From positions 124,001 to 188,000 of the forward strand of contig NZ_CP060039.1 of assembly GCF_014211915.1 (NCBI RefSeq): 64,000 bases of DNA. The letters are read 5' to 3'. The DNA comes from Burkholderia cenocepacia. Its GTDB lineage: Bacteria > Pseudomonadota > Gammaproteobacteria > Burkholderiales > Burkholderiaceae. The notes under the pieces were generated by a model, which searched no databases, was not told the origin of the DNA, and saw only the letters and a list, made by a program, of their open reading frames with translations. A program made the translations under genes and the position numbers. The first letter of the stretch is position 1. The number at the start of each line of letters is the position of its first letter. Below, in pieces: positions 27,888 through 38,600 of this stretch.

Positions 27888-29656
27888 TCACGCCGGTTGT
27901 GCCGCCGCCCCGCCGCCCGACGGCGGCAGGCGCGCGCCGAGCTGTTCGGCATAGCGTGCCGCCGCGTTGCCGCAGACGATGTGGAACGTATCGAGCGACA
28001 CCCATGCGACGTCGAGCGCGCCGAGACGCTCGCGATCGACCGCCGACGGGTCGCGCACGACCACGCGCAGGCGCGTGGTGGCCACCGCATCGAGCGACGC
28101 GACGTTGGTCGCCCCGCCGAACACCGCGAGCCAGCGGGTCGGCTCCGGATCGAGCGGGCCAGCGGCCGCGCCCGTGACGGGCTGCGCGGCCGCGGCCGGC
28201 GCGGTCGATGCGGCACCGGTCGCGCCGCCGCCGATCGCGGCACGCATCTCGTCGGCAATGATGTCGGCCTCGGGCCCGATGATCACCTGCACGCTGTTGC
28301 CGCCGCGCTTGAGCACGCCGCGTGCGCCGATCGACTTCAGTTCCGGCTCCGATACCTTTTCCGGATCGACGACGGTCAGGCGCAGGCGCGTCGTGCACGC
28401 GTCGACGACCGACAGGTTGCCGGCGCCCCGAGTGCGGCGATGTAGCGTTGCGCGCGCGGTGCGGCAGCCGTTGCGGCCGCGCCCGCGGCCGGTGCGACGA
28501 AGCCGCCCGATGCGTACGACTCCGTGGCCGCGTCGGCCGAGGCCGGCTCACGGCCCGGCGTGGCCATGTTGAACTTGCGGATGAAGAAGCGGAACAGCCC
28601 GTAGTACGCGACGCCGTACGCGATGCCGAGCGGGATCGCGATCCAGCCCTTCGTCGACAGCCCGTAGTTCAGCACGTAGTCGATCGCGCCGGCGGAGAAC
28701 GTGAAGCCGAGCTTCACGCCGAGAATCTGGCAGATCGCGAGCGACAAGCCCGTCAGCACCGCATGGATCACGTACAGCACCGGCGCGAGGAACATGAAGC
28801 TGAACTCGATCGGCTCGGTCACGCCGGTCAGGAACGACGTCAGCGCCATCGAGAACAGCAGGCCGCCGACCATCGCGCGGCGCTCCTTCGGCGCCTCGTG
28901 CAGCATCGCGAGACACGCGGCCGGCAGGCCGAACATCATGATCGGGAAGAAGCCGGCCATGAAGGTGCCCGCGGTCGGGTCGCCCGCGAAGAAGCGGTGC
29001 AGGTCGCCGTGCACGATCTCGCCGCCGGCGGGCGGCGTGAAGTTGCCGAACACGAACCACGCGAGCGAGTTGATGATGTGGTGCAGGCCGGTGACGAGCA
29101 GCAGGCGGTTCAGGAAGCCGAACACGAACGCACCGATCGCGCCCGCCGTCGTCAGCCACTGGCCGGCCGCGTCGATCGCATGCTGGATCGGCTGCCACAC
29201 GTACCCGAACGCGATGCCCAATATCACGCAGACCAGCCCCGTGATGATCGGCACGAAGCGCTTGCCGCCGAAGAACGCGAGGTAGTCCGGCAGCTTGATG
29301 TCCTTGTAGCGGTTGTACAGCAGGCCCGCGACGACACCCGCGATGATCCCCGACAGCACGCCCATGTTCAGCTTGGGATCGATGTCCTTCATGATCGCGG
29401 TTTCGATCAGGTAACCGATCGCGCCCGCGAGCGCCGCCACGCCGTTGTTGTCCTTCGCGAAGCCGACCGCCACGCCGATCGCGAACAGGAGCGGCAGGTT
29501 GTCGAAGATCGCGCCGCCGGCGTCGGCGATCATCTTGATGTTGAACACGTCCGGCTGGCCGAGCCGCAGCAGGATGCCGGCGACCGGCAATACCGCGATC
29601 GGCAGCATCAGCGCCCGGCCCAGGCCCTGTATTTTCAGAAACGGATTCCCGTTCAT
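27888..29656 (-). pseudogene. nagE: PTS N-acetylglucosamine permease EIICB(B), single-base frameshift
   Basis: The EIIC membrane domain (about residues 1-370, from MNGNPFLKIQGLGRALMLPI) would import GlcNAc while EIIB phosphorylates it. After RAQRYIAALG the frame shifts: at 28426-28430 one base is missing from a C run (minus strand CTCGGGGCGCC). Restoring it gives 590 codons and regenerates a first EIIB domain with its active-site Cys in VVDACTTRLRL. A linker and a second EIIB-like domain follow, in which the equivalent position reads LDAVATTRLRV without Cys, so it cannot carry phosphate. As read, the protein ends before EIIB and would not phosphorylate sugar. It is the last gene of the nag operon. 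Confidence 0.85.
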
Positions 29657-29743
29657 TCAGTCCTCCAATCCTTGTCTCGTCGTTAATCGTCGTTGACCTA
29701 CTTGCCTTCGTCGTGAAACGCGCCGCGAACCTGCCGTCGACGC

Positions 29744-32326
29744 TCAGTCGAGCGGCCAGACCTCGCGGCTTGCTGCCCTTACCGCCTGTGCCGAATCGAG
29801 CGCGAGCAGATCCTGCGTGCGCTGACGGCACAACTGGTAATCGAGACGGCGCACACGCGCCTTGATGCCGGGCACCGACACAGGGTCGACCGACAGCTCG
29901 GTCACGCCGAGGCCCACCAGGACCGGCACCGCGAGCGGATCGCCGCCGAGCGCGCCGCAGACGCCCACCCACTTGCCGTGCTTCGCGGCGCCGCGCACCG
30001 CGATGTCGATCAGGCGCAGCACGGCCGGATGCAGGCCGTCGGACTGCGCGGCCAGGTCGGCCTGGCAGCGGTCCATCGCGAGCGTGTATTGCGTGAGGTC
30101 GTTGGTGCCGATCGACAGGAAATCCGCGTGCTGCGCGAGCTGGTCGGCCAGCAGCGCGGCCGACGGCACCTCGATCATCACGCCGACCTCGATCGGCTCG
30201 GTGCGGCCCTGCGCGCGCGCGAATTCGTCGATGCGCTTGCGCAGCCGCACGAGTTCGCCCGCATCGGTCACCATCGGCAGCAGGATGCGCACCGCGCCGA
30301 ACGGCTTCACCGCGAGCAGGCCCTGCAACTGATCGTCGAGCAGATCGGGGCGCACCTGCGCGAGACGGATGCCGCGCAGGCCGAGCGCCGGGTTCGGTTC
30401 GGGCGGCAGCGTCAGGTAGTCGACTTCCTTGTCCGCGCCGACGTCGAGCGTGCGGATGATCGCCGTGCGGCCCTGCAGCGCGTCGACGATCGACTGGTAG
30501 CTCTGCTGGTGCTCGACCGCCGTCGGCGCGGCCTGGCGATGGATGAACATCAGTTCGGTGCGCAGCAGGCCGACCGCGTCCGCGCCGTTGTCGACCGCGG
30601 TGTTCGCATCGTCGAGCGTCGCGATGTTCGCGGCGACCTCGATCGCGCGGCCGTCGACCGTCGCGGCCGCCTCGCCGGCCTGTTGCCGGTTCGCCTCGCG
30701 TACGCCGTCCAGGCGCTGACGCTCGTGCCGCGCGCGCTCGACGTCGAGCGCGGTCGGCGCGTGTTCGAGCCGGCCCGCGCTCGCATCGACGACCACCTGC
30801 GTGCCGTCCGGAATCGCGTACAGCGCATCGCCGACCGCCACCAGCGCCGGGATGCCCAGCTGCCGCGCGATGATCGCCGCGTGCGACGTCGCGCCGCCGC
30901 GCGCCATCACGAGCGCGGTCACGCGTTCGCGATCGAGCGACGACAGGTCGGACGGCGTGAATTCCTCGGCCGCGAGCACGGCTTCGTCGGGCAGCACACG
31001 CGCGGCGCCGCTCGTGTGGCCGAGCGCGCGCAGCACGCGCTTCTCGATGTCGCGCAGATCGGCCGCGCGTTCGGCGAGCAGCGCGTCGTCGAGCTTCGAC
31101 AGCGTGTCGATCTGCGTACGGATCGTCGCGCGCCATGCGAAGCCCGCGCCCTTGCCGAGGCTGATCAGGTCGCGCGCCGCGTCGACCAGCGTCGGGTCTT
31201 CCAGCAGCACGCGATGCACCGCGAAGATGCCCGCTTCGCCGACCGCGCCGCGCGCCGACGCGCTGCGAACCGTTTCGGTAAGTTCGGCGTCGACCGTCTT
31301 CAGCGCCTGATCGAGCCGGCGGCTTTCCGTGGCCGGTGTGCCGGTCGCCTGCTCGGGCGGCACGATGTCCGCATCGTCGAGACGCACCAGCGTGCCGACC
31401 GCGATGCCGGGCGCCGCGCACACGCCGGCGAGCGTGTTCGGATCAATCGGCGCGCCGGCATGGCGTGCGACCGCCTGCGGCGCGGGCGATTTCAGCCGCG
31501 CCGGCTTTTCTTCCACTTCGCCGTGCGCTTCGCGCAGCAACTCGCGCTCGACCGCATCGACGGCCTGTTGCGCATGCGCGCCGCGGCCGACCAGCTCGAC
31601 CGTCGCGCCTTCGCCGGCGCCGAGGCCGAGCAGGCCGACGACGCTCGCGATCGACGCCTTGCGGCCGTCGAACAGCACGTCGACGGTCGCGTCGAAGCCG
31701 CGCGCGGCTTCACGCGCCCGCGCGGCCGGCCGCGCATGCAGGCCACCCGGCTGCGCGAGCACGATCTCGCGACGCACTTCGTTGTGCGCGGCCGCACCGG
31801 CCTGCGCTGCCTGCGCGGCGGCTTCGCCCTTGCCGCGCAGCGCGAGCAGCGGCGTCTCGCCGGCGGTCGCGAAACCGCTCGCGCGCTCGACCACTTCGAA
31901 CGCGTCGGAATTCGCGATCGCGATCACCGACACGAGCGAATGCGCGTTTCGCGCCACCGCGTCCTGGTCGAACTCGATCAACAGCGCGCCCGCTTCGACG
32001 CGGGCGCCGGCTTCGACGTGCGCGATGAAGCCCTGCCCGTTCAGCTCGACGGTGTCGATGCCGATGTGCAACAGCACTTCCGCGCCTTGCGGTGTCGTGA
32101 TCGTCACCGCGTGACCGGTGCGCGCGAGATGCGACACGACGCCCGCGCACGGCGCGACGAGCTTGCCCGCGAGCGGGTCGATGCCGATGCCGTCGCCGAA
32201 CATCCCGCCGGAGAACACCGGATCGGGCACGTCGGCCAGTGCGACGATCGGCCCCGTCAACGGGCTAAGCAGAACGATCTGATCGTGGTTGGGGCTCTTC
32301 AACTGGGATTCCTCGGCGCGTCTCAT
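29744..32326 (-). CDS. PTS EIIA-HPr-EI fusion protein (phosphoenolpyruvate-protein phosphotransferase)
   Basis: 860 residues carrying every soluble PTS step in one chain. The EIIA(Glc-type) domain (about 15-160) has phospho-His87 in EVLLHIGID. HPr (about 183-270) has His197 in GGLHARPAA. Enzyme I (about 295-860) has His482 in GGATSHAAIIARQ and the C-terminal active Cys in VGVCGALGGD. Phosphate passes from PEP to NagE for GlcNAc uptake. Start at ATG 32326; a TTG at 32302 with a better-placed GAGGA is an alternative. It lies between the SIS protein and nagE in the nag operon, so the pathway has a dedicated PTS. Confidence 0.94.
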   Translation of the reverse strand: MRRAEESQLKSPNHDQIVLLSPLTGPIVALADVPDPVFSGGMFGDGIGIDPLAGKLVAPCAGVVSHLARTGHAVTITTPQGAEVLLHIGIDTVELNGQGFIAHVEAGARVEAGALLIEFDQDAVARNAHSLVSVIAIANSDAFEVVERASGFATAGETPLLALRGKGEAAAQAAQAGAAAHNEVRREIVLAQPGGLHARPAARAREAARGFDATVDVLFDGRKASIASVVGLLGLGAGEGATVELVGRGAHAQQAVDAVERELLREAHGEVEEKPARLKSPAPQAVARHAGAPIDPNTLAGVCAAPGIAVGTLVRLDDADIVPPEQATGTPATESRRLDQALKTVDAELTETVRSASARGAVGEAGIFAVHRVLLEDPTLVDAARDLISLGKGAGFAWRATIRTQIDTLSKLDDALLAERAADLRDIEKRVLRALGHTSGAARVLPDEAVLAAEEFTPSDLSSLDRERVTALVMARGGATSHAAIIARQLGIPALVAVGDALYAIPDGTQVVVDASAGRLEHAPTALDVERARHERQRLDGVREANRQQAGEAAATVDGRAIEVAANIATLDDANTAVDNGADAVGLLRTELMFIHRQAAPTAVEHQQSYQSIVDALQGRTAIIRTLDVGADKEVDYLTLPPEPNPALGLRGIRLAQVRPDLLDDQLQGLLAVKPFGAVRILLPMVTDAGELVRLRKRIDEFARAQGRTEPIEVGVMIEVPSAALLADQLAQHADFLSIGTNDLTQYTLAMDRCQADLAAQSDGLHPAVLRLIDIAVRGAAKHGKWVGVCGALGGDPLAVPVLVGLGVTELSVDPVSVPGIKARVRRLDYQLCRQRTQDLLALDSAQAVRAASREVWPLD

Positions 32327-32341
32327 CGGCTTTCTCGGCTA

Positions 32342-33382
32342 TCAATGCGTTTCGGTGACTTTGTTCAGGTGGCGCGGCGTGTCGGGATTGCGCCCGCGTG
32401 CGACGGCGAGATCCGCCGCCATCACGTAGAACGAAAGAATGGCGGCGATCGGGTCGAGCGCCGAATGGGCGGACTGCGCGAGCGGCAGCACGGTGCCCGA
32501 TACGCCGGGCGTCGATACGCCGGGCGTGCCGGCGGGCGCCGCGAGCAGCACGGCGGCGCCGCGTGCGCGCATGTCGGCGGCGAGCTGCAGCAGGCCGGCC
32601 TGCTCGGGCCCGGGCGGCGCGAACACGAGCAGCGGATAGTCGCGGTCGATGAGTTCCATCGGGCCGTGACGGACTTCGGCGCTCGAGAACGCCTCGGCCT
32701 GGATGCCGGACGTTTCCTTCAGCTTCAGCGCGGCTTCCTGCGCGATCGCGAGGCCCAGGCCGCGGCCGATGACGATCATCCGTTCGACGCCCGCGAGCGC
32801 CGCGACGGCCGGCGACCAGTCGAGCCGGCCGGCCTGCGCGAGCACGTCGGGCAGGCCGCGCAATGCGGTGATCAGCGCGGCGTCGCGCTGCCAGTACGCG
32901 ACGATCTGCGCGGACAGCGACAGCATCGCGATATAGCTCTTGGTCGCGGCAACCGACAGTTCGGGGCCGGCCAGCAGCGGCAACTGGTGTTCGCACGCAT
33001 CGGCGAGCGGCGACGGCAGCACGTTCACGGCGGCGACGGTACGCGCGCCGGCTTCGCGCAGCGCGGCCATCGTGTTGACGAGATCGGGGCTCTTGCCCGA
33101 CTGGGAGAACGCGAGCGCGAGCTGGTCCTGCACCTTCAGCGGCGCCTGCTGCAGCGTCGCGACCGACATCGGCAGCGACGCGACCGGCACGCCGAGGCGG
33201 CTCATCGTCAGGCTCGCGAAATAGCTGGCGGCGTGATCCGAGCTGCCGCGCGCGACCGTCAACGCGACGGCCGGCGCGTGATCGAGCAATTGGCCGGCGA
33301 GCGCTTCGACGCGCGCGGTGTCGGCGAGTTGCGCGGCGACGACCTGGGCGGACTCGCGCGCTTCCTTAAGCATATTCGACAA
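32342..33382 (-). CDS. SIS-domain glucosamine-6-phosphate deaminase (NagB-II type)
   Basis: About 346 residues with two SIS sugar-isomerase domains (ARGSSDHAASYF and LAFSQSGKSPD in the first, IGRGLGLAIAQEAALKLKET in the second), matching the isomerase half of GlmS without its glutaminase domain. In several proteobacterial GlcNAc operons such proteins replace classical NagB, converting GlcN-6-P to fructose-6-P and ammonia; the operon context supports this. Start: TTG 33382 has GGAG six bases upstream and overlaps the nagA end by 17 bases. ATG 33373 is an in-frame alternative but its ribosome-binding site would be too distant. Confidence 0.85.
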   Translation of the reverse strand: MSNMLKEARESAQVVAAQLADTARVEALAGQLLDHAPAVALTVARGSSDHAASYFASLTMSRLGVPVASLPMSVATLQQAPLKVQDQLALAFSQSGKSPDLVNTMAALREAGARTVAAVNVLPSPLADACEHQLPLLAGPELSVAATKSYIAMLSLSAQIVAYWQRDAALITALRGLPDVLAQAGRLDWSPAVAALAGVERMIVIGRGLGLAIAQEAALKLKETSGIQAEAFSSAEVRHGPMELIDRDYPLLVFAPPGPEQAGLLQLAADMRARGAAVLLAAPAGTPGVSTPGVSGTVLPLAQSAHSALDPIAAILSFYVMAADLAVARGRNPDTPRHLNKVTETH

Positions 33383-34469
33383 TCGATTCTCCTTCGACGT
33401 AGGTCGCGGTGAGGTTCAGGTCGCGATCGAACACCGCGAGGTCGGCCCAGGCGCCGCGCTCGAGGCGGCCGCGATCAGCGACGCCGAGGTAGTCGGCCGC
33501 GTAGCGCGACATCCGGTTCGACACGTCGGCGATCGGCAGACCGAGCGACACGAGGTTGCGCAACGCCTGGTCCATCGTCAGCGTGCTGCCGGCGAGCGTG
33601 CCGTCGGCGAGCCGCACGCCGCCGAGGCACTTCGTCACGTGCTGGCTGCCGAGCCGGTATTCGCCGTCGGGCATGCCGGTGGCGGACGTGCTGTCGGTCA
33701 CGACGTACAGGCGCGGAATCGCGCGCAGCGCCGCCCGGATCGCACCCGGGTGGACGTGCAGCAGATCGGGGATGATTTCCGCGTATTCGGCGTGCGCGAG
33801 CGCCGCGCCGACGAGGCCCGGATTGCGGTGATGCAGCGGCGACATCGCGTTGAACAGGTGCGTGAAACCGCATGCGCCGTGCTTGAGCGCGGCGACCGCA
33901 TCGTCGTAGGTCGCGAGCGAGTGGCCGAGCTGCACCCGTACGCCGCGCGCGGCCATCTCGCCGATGATCTCGATGTGTCCCGCGATTTCCGGCGCGAGCG
34001 TGACGACGCGAATCGGCGCGATCGACAGGTACTTCAGCACCTCGTCGAGCACGGCCGACACGGCCGCGTCGGGCTGCGCGCCGAGCTTGCCCGGGTTGAT
34101 GTACGGGCCTTCGAGATGCACGCCGAGCACGCGCGCGCCGCCCGGCGTGCGGTTCCGCGCGACGGTGCCGAGGTTCGCGACGACTTCCATCAGATCGTCG
34201 CGCGGCGCGGTCATCGTCGTCGCGAGCAGGCTCGTCGTGCCGAATTGCGCATGCGTGCGGACGATCGTCTCGATCGCGTCGCCGCCTTCCATCACGTCGG
34301 CGCCGCCGCCGCCATGCACGTGCAGGTCGATGAAGCCGGGCAGGATGTACGGCGCGTCGTTCGTCGCGGGATCGACGGGCGTGCCGTCGAGCGTGGTGAT
34401 GCGGCCGTTCTCGCTATCGAGCGAACCGTGAATCCAGCCGTCGGGGGTGAGGATATTGCCAGTCAGCAT
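33366..34469 (-). CDS. nagA: N-acetylglucosamine-6-phosphate deacetylase
   Basis: 367 residues. NagA hydrolyses GlcNAc-6-P to GlcN-6-P and acetate. It is an amidohydrolase: the metal site includes PGFIDLHVHGGGG and HLEGPYINP (the conserved Glu), later histidines lie in LGHSLATYDD and FTHLFNAMSPLHHRNPG, and the catalytic Asp is in YVVTDSTSATGMPDG. Start at ATG 34469. The stop overlaps the start of the downstream SIS gene, so the two consecutive enzymes are translationally coupled. It is the first enzyme gene after the regulator nagR. Confidence 0.95.
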   Translation of the reverse strand: MLTGNILTPDGWIHGSLDSENGRITTLDGTPVDPATNDAPYILPGFIDLHVHGGGGADVMEGGDAIETIVRTHAQFGTTSLLATTMTAPRDDLMEVVANLGTVARNRTPGGARVLGVHLEGPYINPGKLGAQPDAAVSAVLDEVLKYLSIAPIRVVTLAPEIAGHIEIIGEMAARGVRVQLGHSLATYDDAVAALKHGACGFTHLFNAMSPLHHRNPGLVGAALAHAEYAEIIPDLLHVHPGAIRAALRAIPRLYVVTDSTSATGMPDGEYRLGSQHVTKCLGGVRLADGTLAGSTLTMDQALRNLVSLGLPIADVSNRMSRYAADYLGVADRGRLERGAWADLAVFDRDLNLTATYVEGESIVEYA

Positions 34470-34591
34470 GACGTTCTCTTGATGATCGGGTGACGCGAGC
34501 GTCCGCGTCGTGATGTGCCAATCCGTTGCGATTCATTGCGCGCGATTGCGTTCCATCGCGATCGCGCGGGATGCGCGGGCAGTCTCGCGCG

Positions 34592-35326
34592 TCAGCGTTT
34601 CAGTTCGGCGACGAAGTCGTAGTAGTCGTCGCGGCAATACGTTTCGGTCACTTCGATCGCACGCTGGTCGGCGCCGTAGCCGACGCGCGTGATCACCAGC
34701 AATGCCGAGCCCGGCTTCACCGCCATCCATTTCGCGATCGCGTGCGTGGCATTCGCCGCGCGAAAGTGCTGCAGCGCGCGCACGACCGTCATGCCGCGCG
34801 CCTCAAGGTATTCGTACAGCGACGCGCCGAGCGCCTGCGGATCGGGCACCACCGCGGCCGGCAGCGTCGAGTGCTCGACGGCCATCACGATGCCGTCCGC
34901 GCGACGCAGCCGTTCGAGCCGCGCCACCGTCGCGCCGGGCGCGAGGCCGAGATGCGTGAGCTCGTCGCGGCTCGCGGCGCGCAGCGTGCGCGACAGCCAC
35001 ACCGAATCGGGTACGAAGCCGCGCTGCTGCATCTTCGCGGTGAAGCCGACGAGCCGCGACAGCGGATCGGCGACGCGCGGCGTGATGAAGCTGCCCGCGC
35101 CGCGCGCCCGCTTGATCAAGCCCTGCTCGACCAGCAGCGCGAGCGCACGGCGCGCGGTGATTCGTGACACGCCGACCGACCCCGACAGCAGCCGCTCCGA
35201 CGGCAGCGCCTCGCCGGCCCGCCACGCGCCGGCGTGGATCGCGCTCGCCAGATTGCGGGCGAGCTGCAGATAGAGCGGCGTGTCGTCGAGGGGGTCGGGC
35301 GCCAGTTCGGACCAGCCGGTTTCCAT
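34592..35326 (-). CDS. nagR: GntR/HutC-family regulator of GlcNAc utilisation
   Basis: 244 residues. The N-terminal winged helix (about 15-85: PLYLQLARNLASAIHAG, PSERLLSGSVGVSRITARRAL) is a GntR DNA-binding domain; the C-terminal UTRA domain (about 100-240) binds a phosphorylated sugar in relatives such as YvoA/DasR. Being first in the nag operon, it most likely senses GlcN-6-P or GlcNAc-6-P and represses the operon. Its own promoter overlaps a perfect inverted repeat (35390-35415), consistent with autorepression. Start at ATG 35326. The gene symbol follows context; ligand and operator are inferred. Confidence 0.85.
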   Translation of the reverse strand: METGWSELAPDPLDDTPLYLQLARNLASAIHAGAWRAGEALPSERLLSGSVGVSRITARRALALLVEQGLIKRARGAGSFITPRVADPLSRLVGFTAKMQQRGFVPDSVWLSRTLRAASRDELTHLGLAPGATVARLERLRRADGIVMAVEHSTLPAAVVPDPQALGASLYEYLEARGMTVVRALQHFRAANATHAIAKWMAVKPGSALLVITRVGYGADQRAIEVTETYCRDDYYDFVAELKR

Positions 35327-35374
35327 GTGCCTCCGGGTGTCGGACGACGATCCGCGACCGTCGAAAGTGAACGC

Positions 35375-35402
35375 ATTATATAACCACCATAATACCAGTC
35401 AA
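35375..35402 (-). promoter_or_regulatory. Sigma-70 promoter of the nag operon
   Basis: On the minus strand TTGACT (complement of 35397-35402), a 16-base spacer, and a perfect TATAAT (complement of 35375-35380). Transcription would start near 35368, about 40 bases before the nagR ATG. Confidence 0.8.
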
Positions 35403-35415
35403 CGAACTGGTATTA
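35390..35415. promoter_or_regulatory. Perfect inverted repeat, likely NagR operator
   Basis: TAATACCAGT (35390-35399), six bases, ACTGGTATTA (35406-35415). The repeat covers the -35 of the nag promoter, so a bound dimer would block polymerase. The half-site resembles those at 24783-24802. Confidence 0.75.
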
Positions 35416-35580
35416 GCGTCGCGGAAATCGTCGGGAGCCTTGCCCGGCAAGCGTTTTAGTGCCGGCAAAGCCTTTGTTTACAATGCGATGCGGGATAGGG
35501 ATTTACCCGAGGTGGTATGCAAAGGGATAGGTCCAGATAGACGTTTGGCGGGTTTTCGGCGATGTAAACGAGACCAGAAT

Positions 35581-35606
35581 AGGACCAATTCGACCGACTG
35601 GTATGC
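35581..35606. promoter_or_regulatory. Imperfect second copy of the NagR-like operator
   Basis: AGGACCAAT, seven bases, ACTGGTATGC is a degenerate version of the perfect repeat about 190 bases away. It could be an auxiliary site for looping. The surrounding gap between dnaE2 and nagR (35327-35659) contains no gene that I can see. Confidence 0.35.
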
Positions 35607-35659
35607 ATGGGTCGACGCGATGCATGCCGCGCCGGGCGATGCGCGCTTCGGTGGAACCA

Positions 35660-38600
35660 TCAATGGAACTCGCGGCTCGACGTGCGCAGGCCGCCGAGCA
35701 GCGGCGTCAGGTCCTCGAAATGCTGCGCGACCAGGTGCCTCACGTCGCTCACGACCTGCCACACGCCCGACGCCGCGAGCAGCCGCGAATCGAGCGCTTC
35801 GCGGCGCTGCCGCGCAAGCAGCTCGGGGCGGACGATCACGTTCACGCAGCCCGTTTCGTCCTCGAGCGTCATGAAGATCACGCCTTTCGCGGTGCCCGGC
35901 ATCTGCCGCGCGGTCACGAGCCCGCAGGCACGCGCAAGCCGGCCGTCGGGGCGATCGCGCAGCTCGGCGGCGGACGACAGCCGCCGCGCGCGCAGCGCGG
36001 GGCGCAACAGCGCGACCGGATGGCGGTTCAGCGTGAGGCCGGTGGCGTGATAGTCGGCGAGGATGTCGTCGGCCTCCGACGGCGCGCCGAGTGCGGGCTG
36101 CTCCGCCTCGTCGATCGGCGCGGCGGCGAGCAGGTCGCGCTCCGGCGCCGCGGCGACGGCCTGCCACAGCGCATCGCGGCGATGGCCGGCGAGCGTCGCG
36201 AGCGCGTTCGCCGCGGCGAGCGCCTCGAGATCGCGGCGTTCGAGCTGCGCGCGGCGGGCGAGGCTGTCGACGTTGTCGAACCGGCCGGTGGTGCGAGCGG
36301 CCTCGATGCGCCGCGCGGCGGCTTCGCTCAGGCCGCGCACGAGCGACAGGCCGAGCCGCACGGCCGGTTGACCATGTGGGGGCGGCTGGTCGGGCAGTGC
36401 TTCGAGCGACGCTTCCCAACCGCTTTGCGTGACGTCGATCGGCAGCACCTTCACGCGATGACGCTTCGCGTCCTGCACGAGCTGCGACGGCGGGTAGAAC
36501 CCCATAGGCTGGCTGTTCAACAGCGCGGCGAGGAAGATCGCGGGTTCGTGGCATTTGAGCCAGCTGCTCGCGTACGCGAGTTTCGCGAAGCTGGCGGCGT
36601 GGCTTTCCGGGAAACCGTATTCGCCGAAGCCCTTGATCTGCTCGAAGATCTGTTCGGCGAATTCGCGCGTGTAGTTGCGTTCGAGCATCCCGCTGATGAT
36701 CTTGTCCTGATATTTCTCGAGATTGCCCTTGCGCTTCCACGCGGCCATCGCGCGGCGCAAGTCATCCGCTTCGCCGGGTGTAAAACCGGCCGCAACGATC
36801 GCGATCTGCATCACCTGCTCCTGGAAGATCGGCACACCCAGCGTGCGAACGAGCACTTCCTTGAGCGCGTCGCTCGGATACGTGACCTCCCCCTTCTCTT
36901 CGCCGGCCACGATCCTGCGCCGCTTCAAATACGGATGCACCGCGCCGCCTTGAATCGGACCGGGCCGCACGATCGACACCTGGACGACGAGATCGTAGTA
37001 GTTCTGCGGCCTCAACCGCGGCAGCATCGACATCTGCGCGCGCGATTCGATCTGGAACACGCCGACGGTATCGGCACGGCAGATCATGTCGTAGGTTGCC
37101 TTGTCATCCTGCGGAATGTGTTTCAGCGTGAATGGCTTGCCGTCCTTCGCTGGCCCGCGCCACGCAGTGCGCAGGTCGAACGCGCGATGCAGTGCCGACA
37201 GCATGCCGAGCGCGAGCACGTCGACCTTCATCAGCCCGAGCGCTTCGAGATCGTCCTTGTCCCACTGGATCACGCGCCGCCCGTCCATCGCCGCGTTCTC
37301 GACCGGCACGAGCCGCGTGAGCTTGCCGCGGCTGATCACGAAGCCGCCCGAATGCTGCGACAGGTGGCGCGGAAAGTTGAGCAGGCGCCCCGCCAGTTCG
37401 GCCCATGTCTGAATGATCGGCGTCGCCGGATCGAGCCCGGTCGACGCGAATTGCTGCAGCAGGTCGCGGCTGCCGTCGAACCAGCGATGGCCCTTCGCGA
37501 CGCGGTCGACCAGCATCGGATCGACGCCGAGCGCCTTGCCGGTTTCACGCAGCACGCCGCGCGGGCGATACGTCGAGACGGCGGCGGCAAGCGCCGCGCG
37601 ATCATGTCCGTATTTCGCGTAGATATGCTGGATCACTTCCTCACGACGCTGATGCTCGAAGTCGACGTCGATATCCGGCGGCTCGCCGCGTTCCTCGCTG
37701 ATGAAACGCTCGAACAGCATCGTGCTCTGATCGGGATTCACTTCGGTGATGCCGAGGCAGTAACAGACCACCGAGTTCGCGGCCGAACCCCGCCCTTGGC
37801 ACAAGATGTTCTGACTGCGCGCGTATTTGACGATGTCGTAGACGGTCAGGAAAAACGGCTCGTATTCCAGTTTCGCGATCAGGGCAAGTTCATACCGGAT
37901 CTGCTTTGCCACCTTCTCCGGCACACCATTCCAATAGCGTCGAGCAACACCTGCCCACGTCTCCTGCTTCAAGTAACTGGTCGGCGTGTGTCCGCGCGGC
38001 ACGAGTTCGAGTGGATATTCATACTTCAAATCGTCGAGATCGAAATCGCACGCATCGAGCATCGCGCAGGTTTCGCCAATCTCTTCGGACGAAAACAACT
38101 TCGCGATCCGCCCGCGCGAACGCAGATGCTGCTCCGCATTCGGCGCGAGCGCATAGCCGCACTCGGCCACCGGCATCCCGACACGGATCGCCGTCATCAC
38201 GTCCTGCAACGCCTTGCACGAACGCCGGTGCATCGTCACGTCGCCGAGCGCGACGAGTCGCACGCCGCGCCGTTTGCCGGCCGCACGAATCTCGTCGCGC
38301 TGCACGCCGTCGAGCGCGCGCTGCAACTGCACGAGCCCGAGCCGCGCACGCTCGCCGAACGTCGCGCGAAACCACGCGACCTGCGCATCGAGCACGTCCG
38401 CCCGCACCGGATACGTCGGCACGAGAATCGCGAAGCAGTCGGGCATCCCGCGCAGGTGTGCAAACTTCGCTGGCGGCGCCGACAGCATCCGCGACGTCAG
38501 CTTGTACGTCCCCTTCGGAGCCTCCATCCGCCGCCATGAAATCAGCTCGGACAGATTGCCGTACCCTTCGCGGTTCTGCGCGAGCAACACGAGCCCGAAC

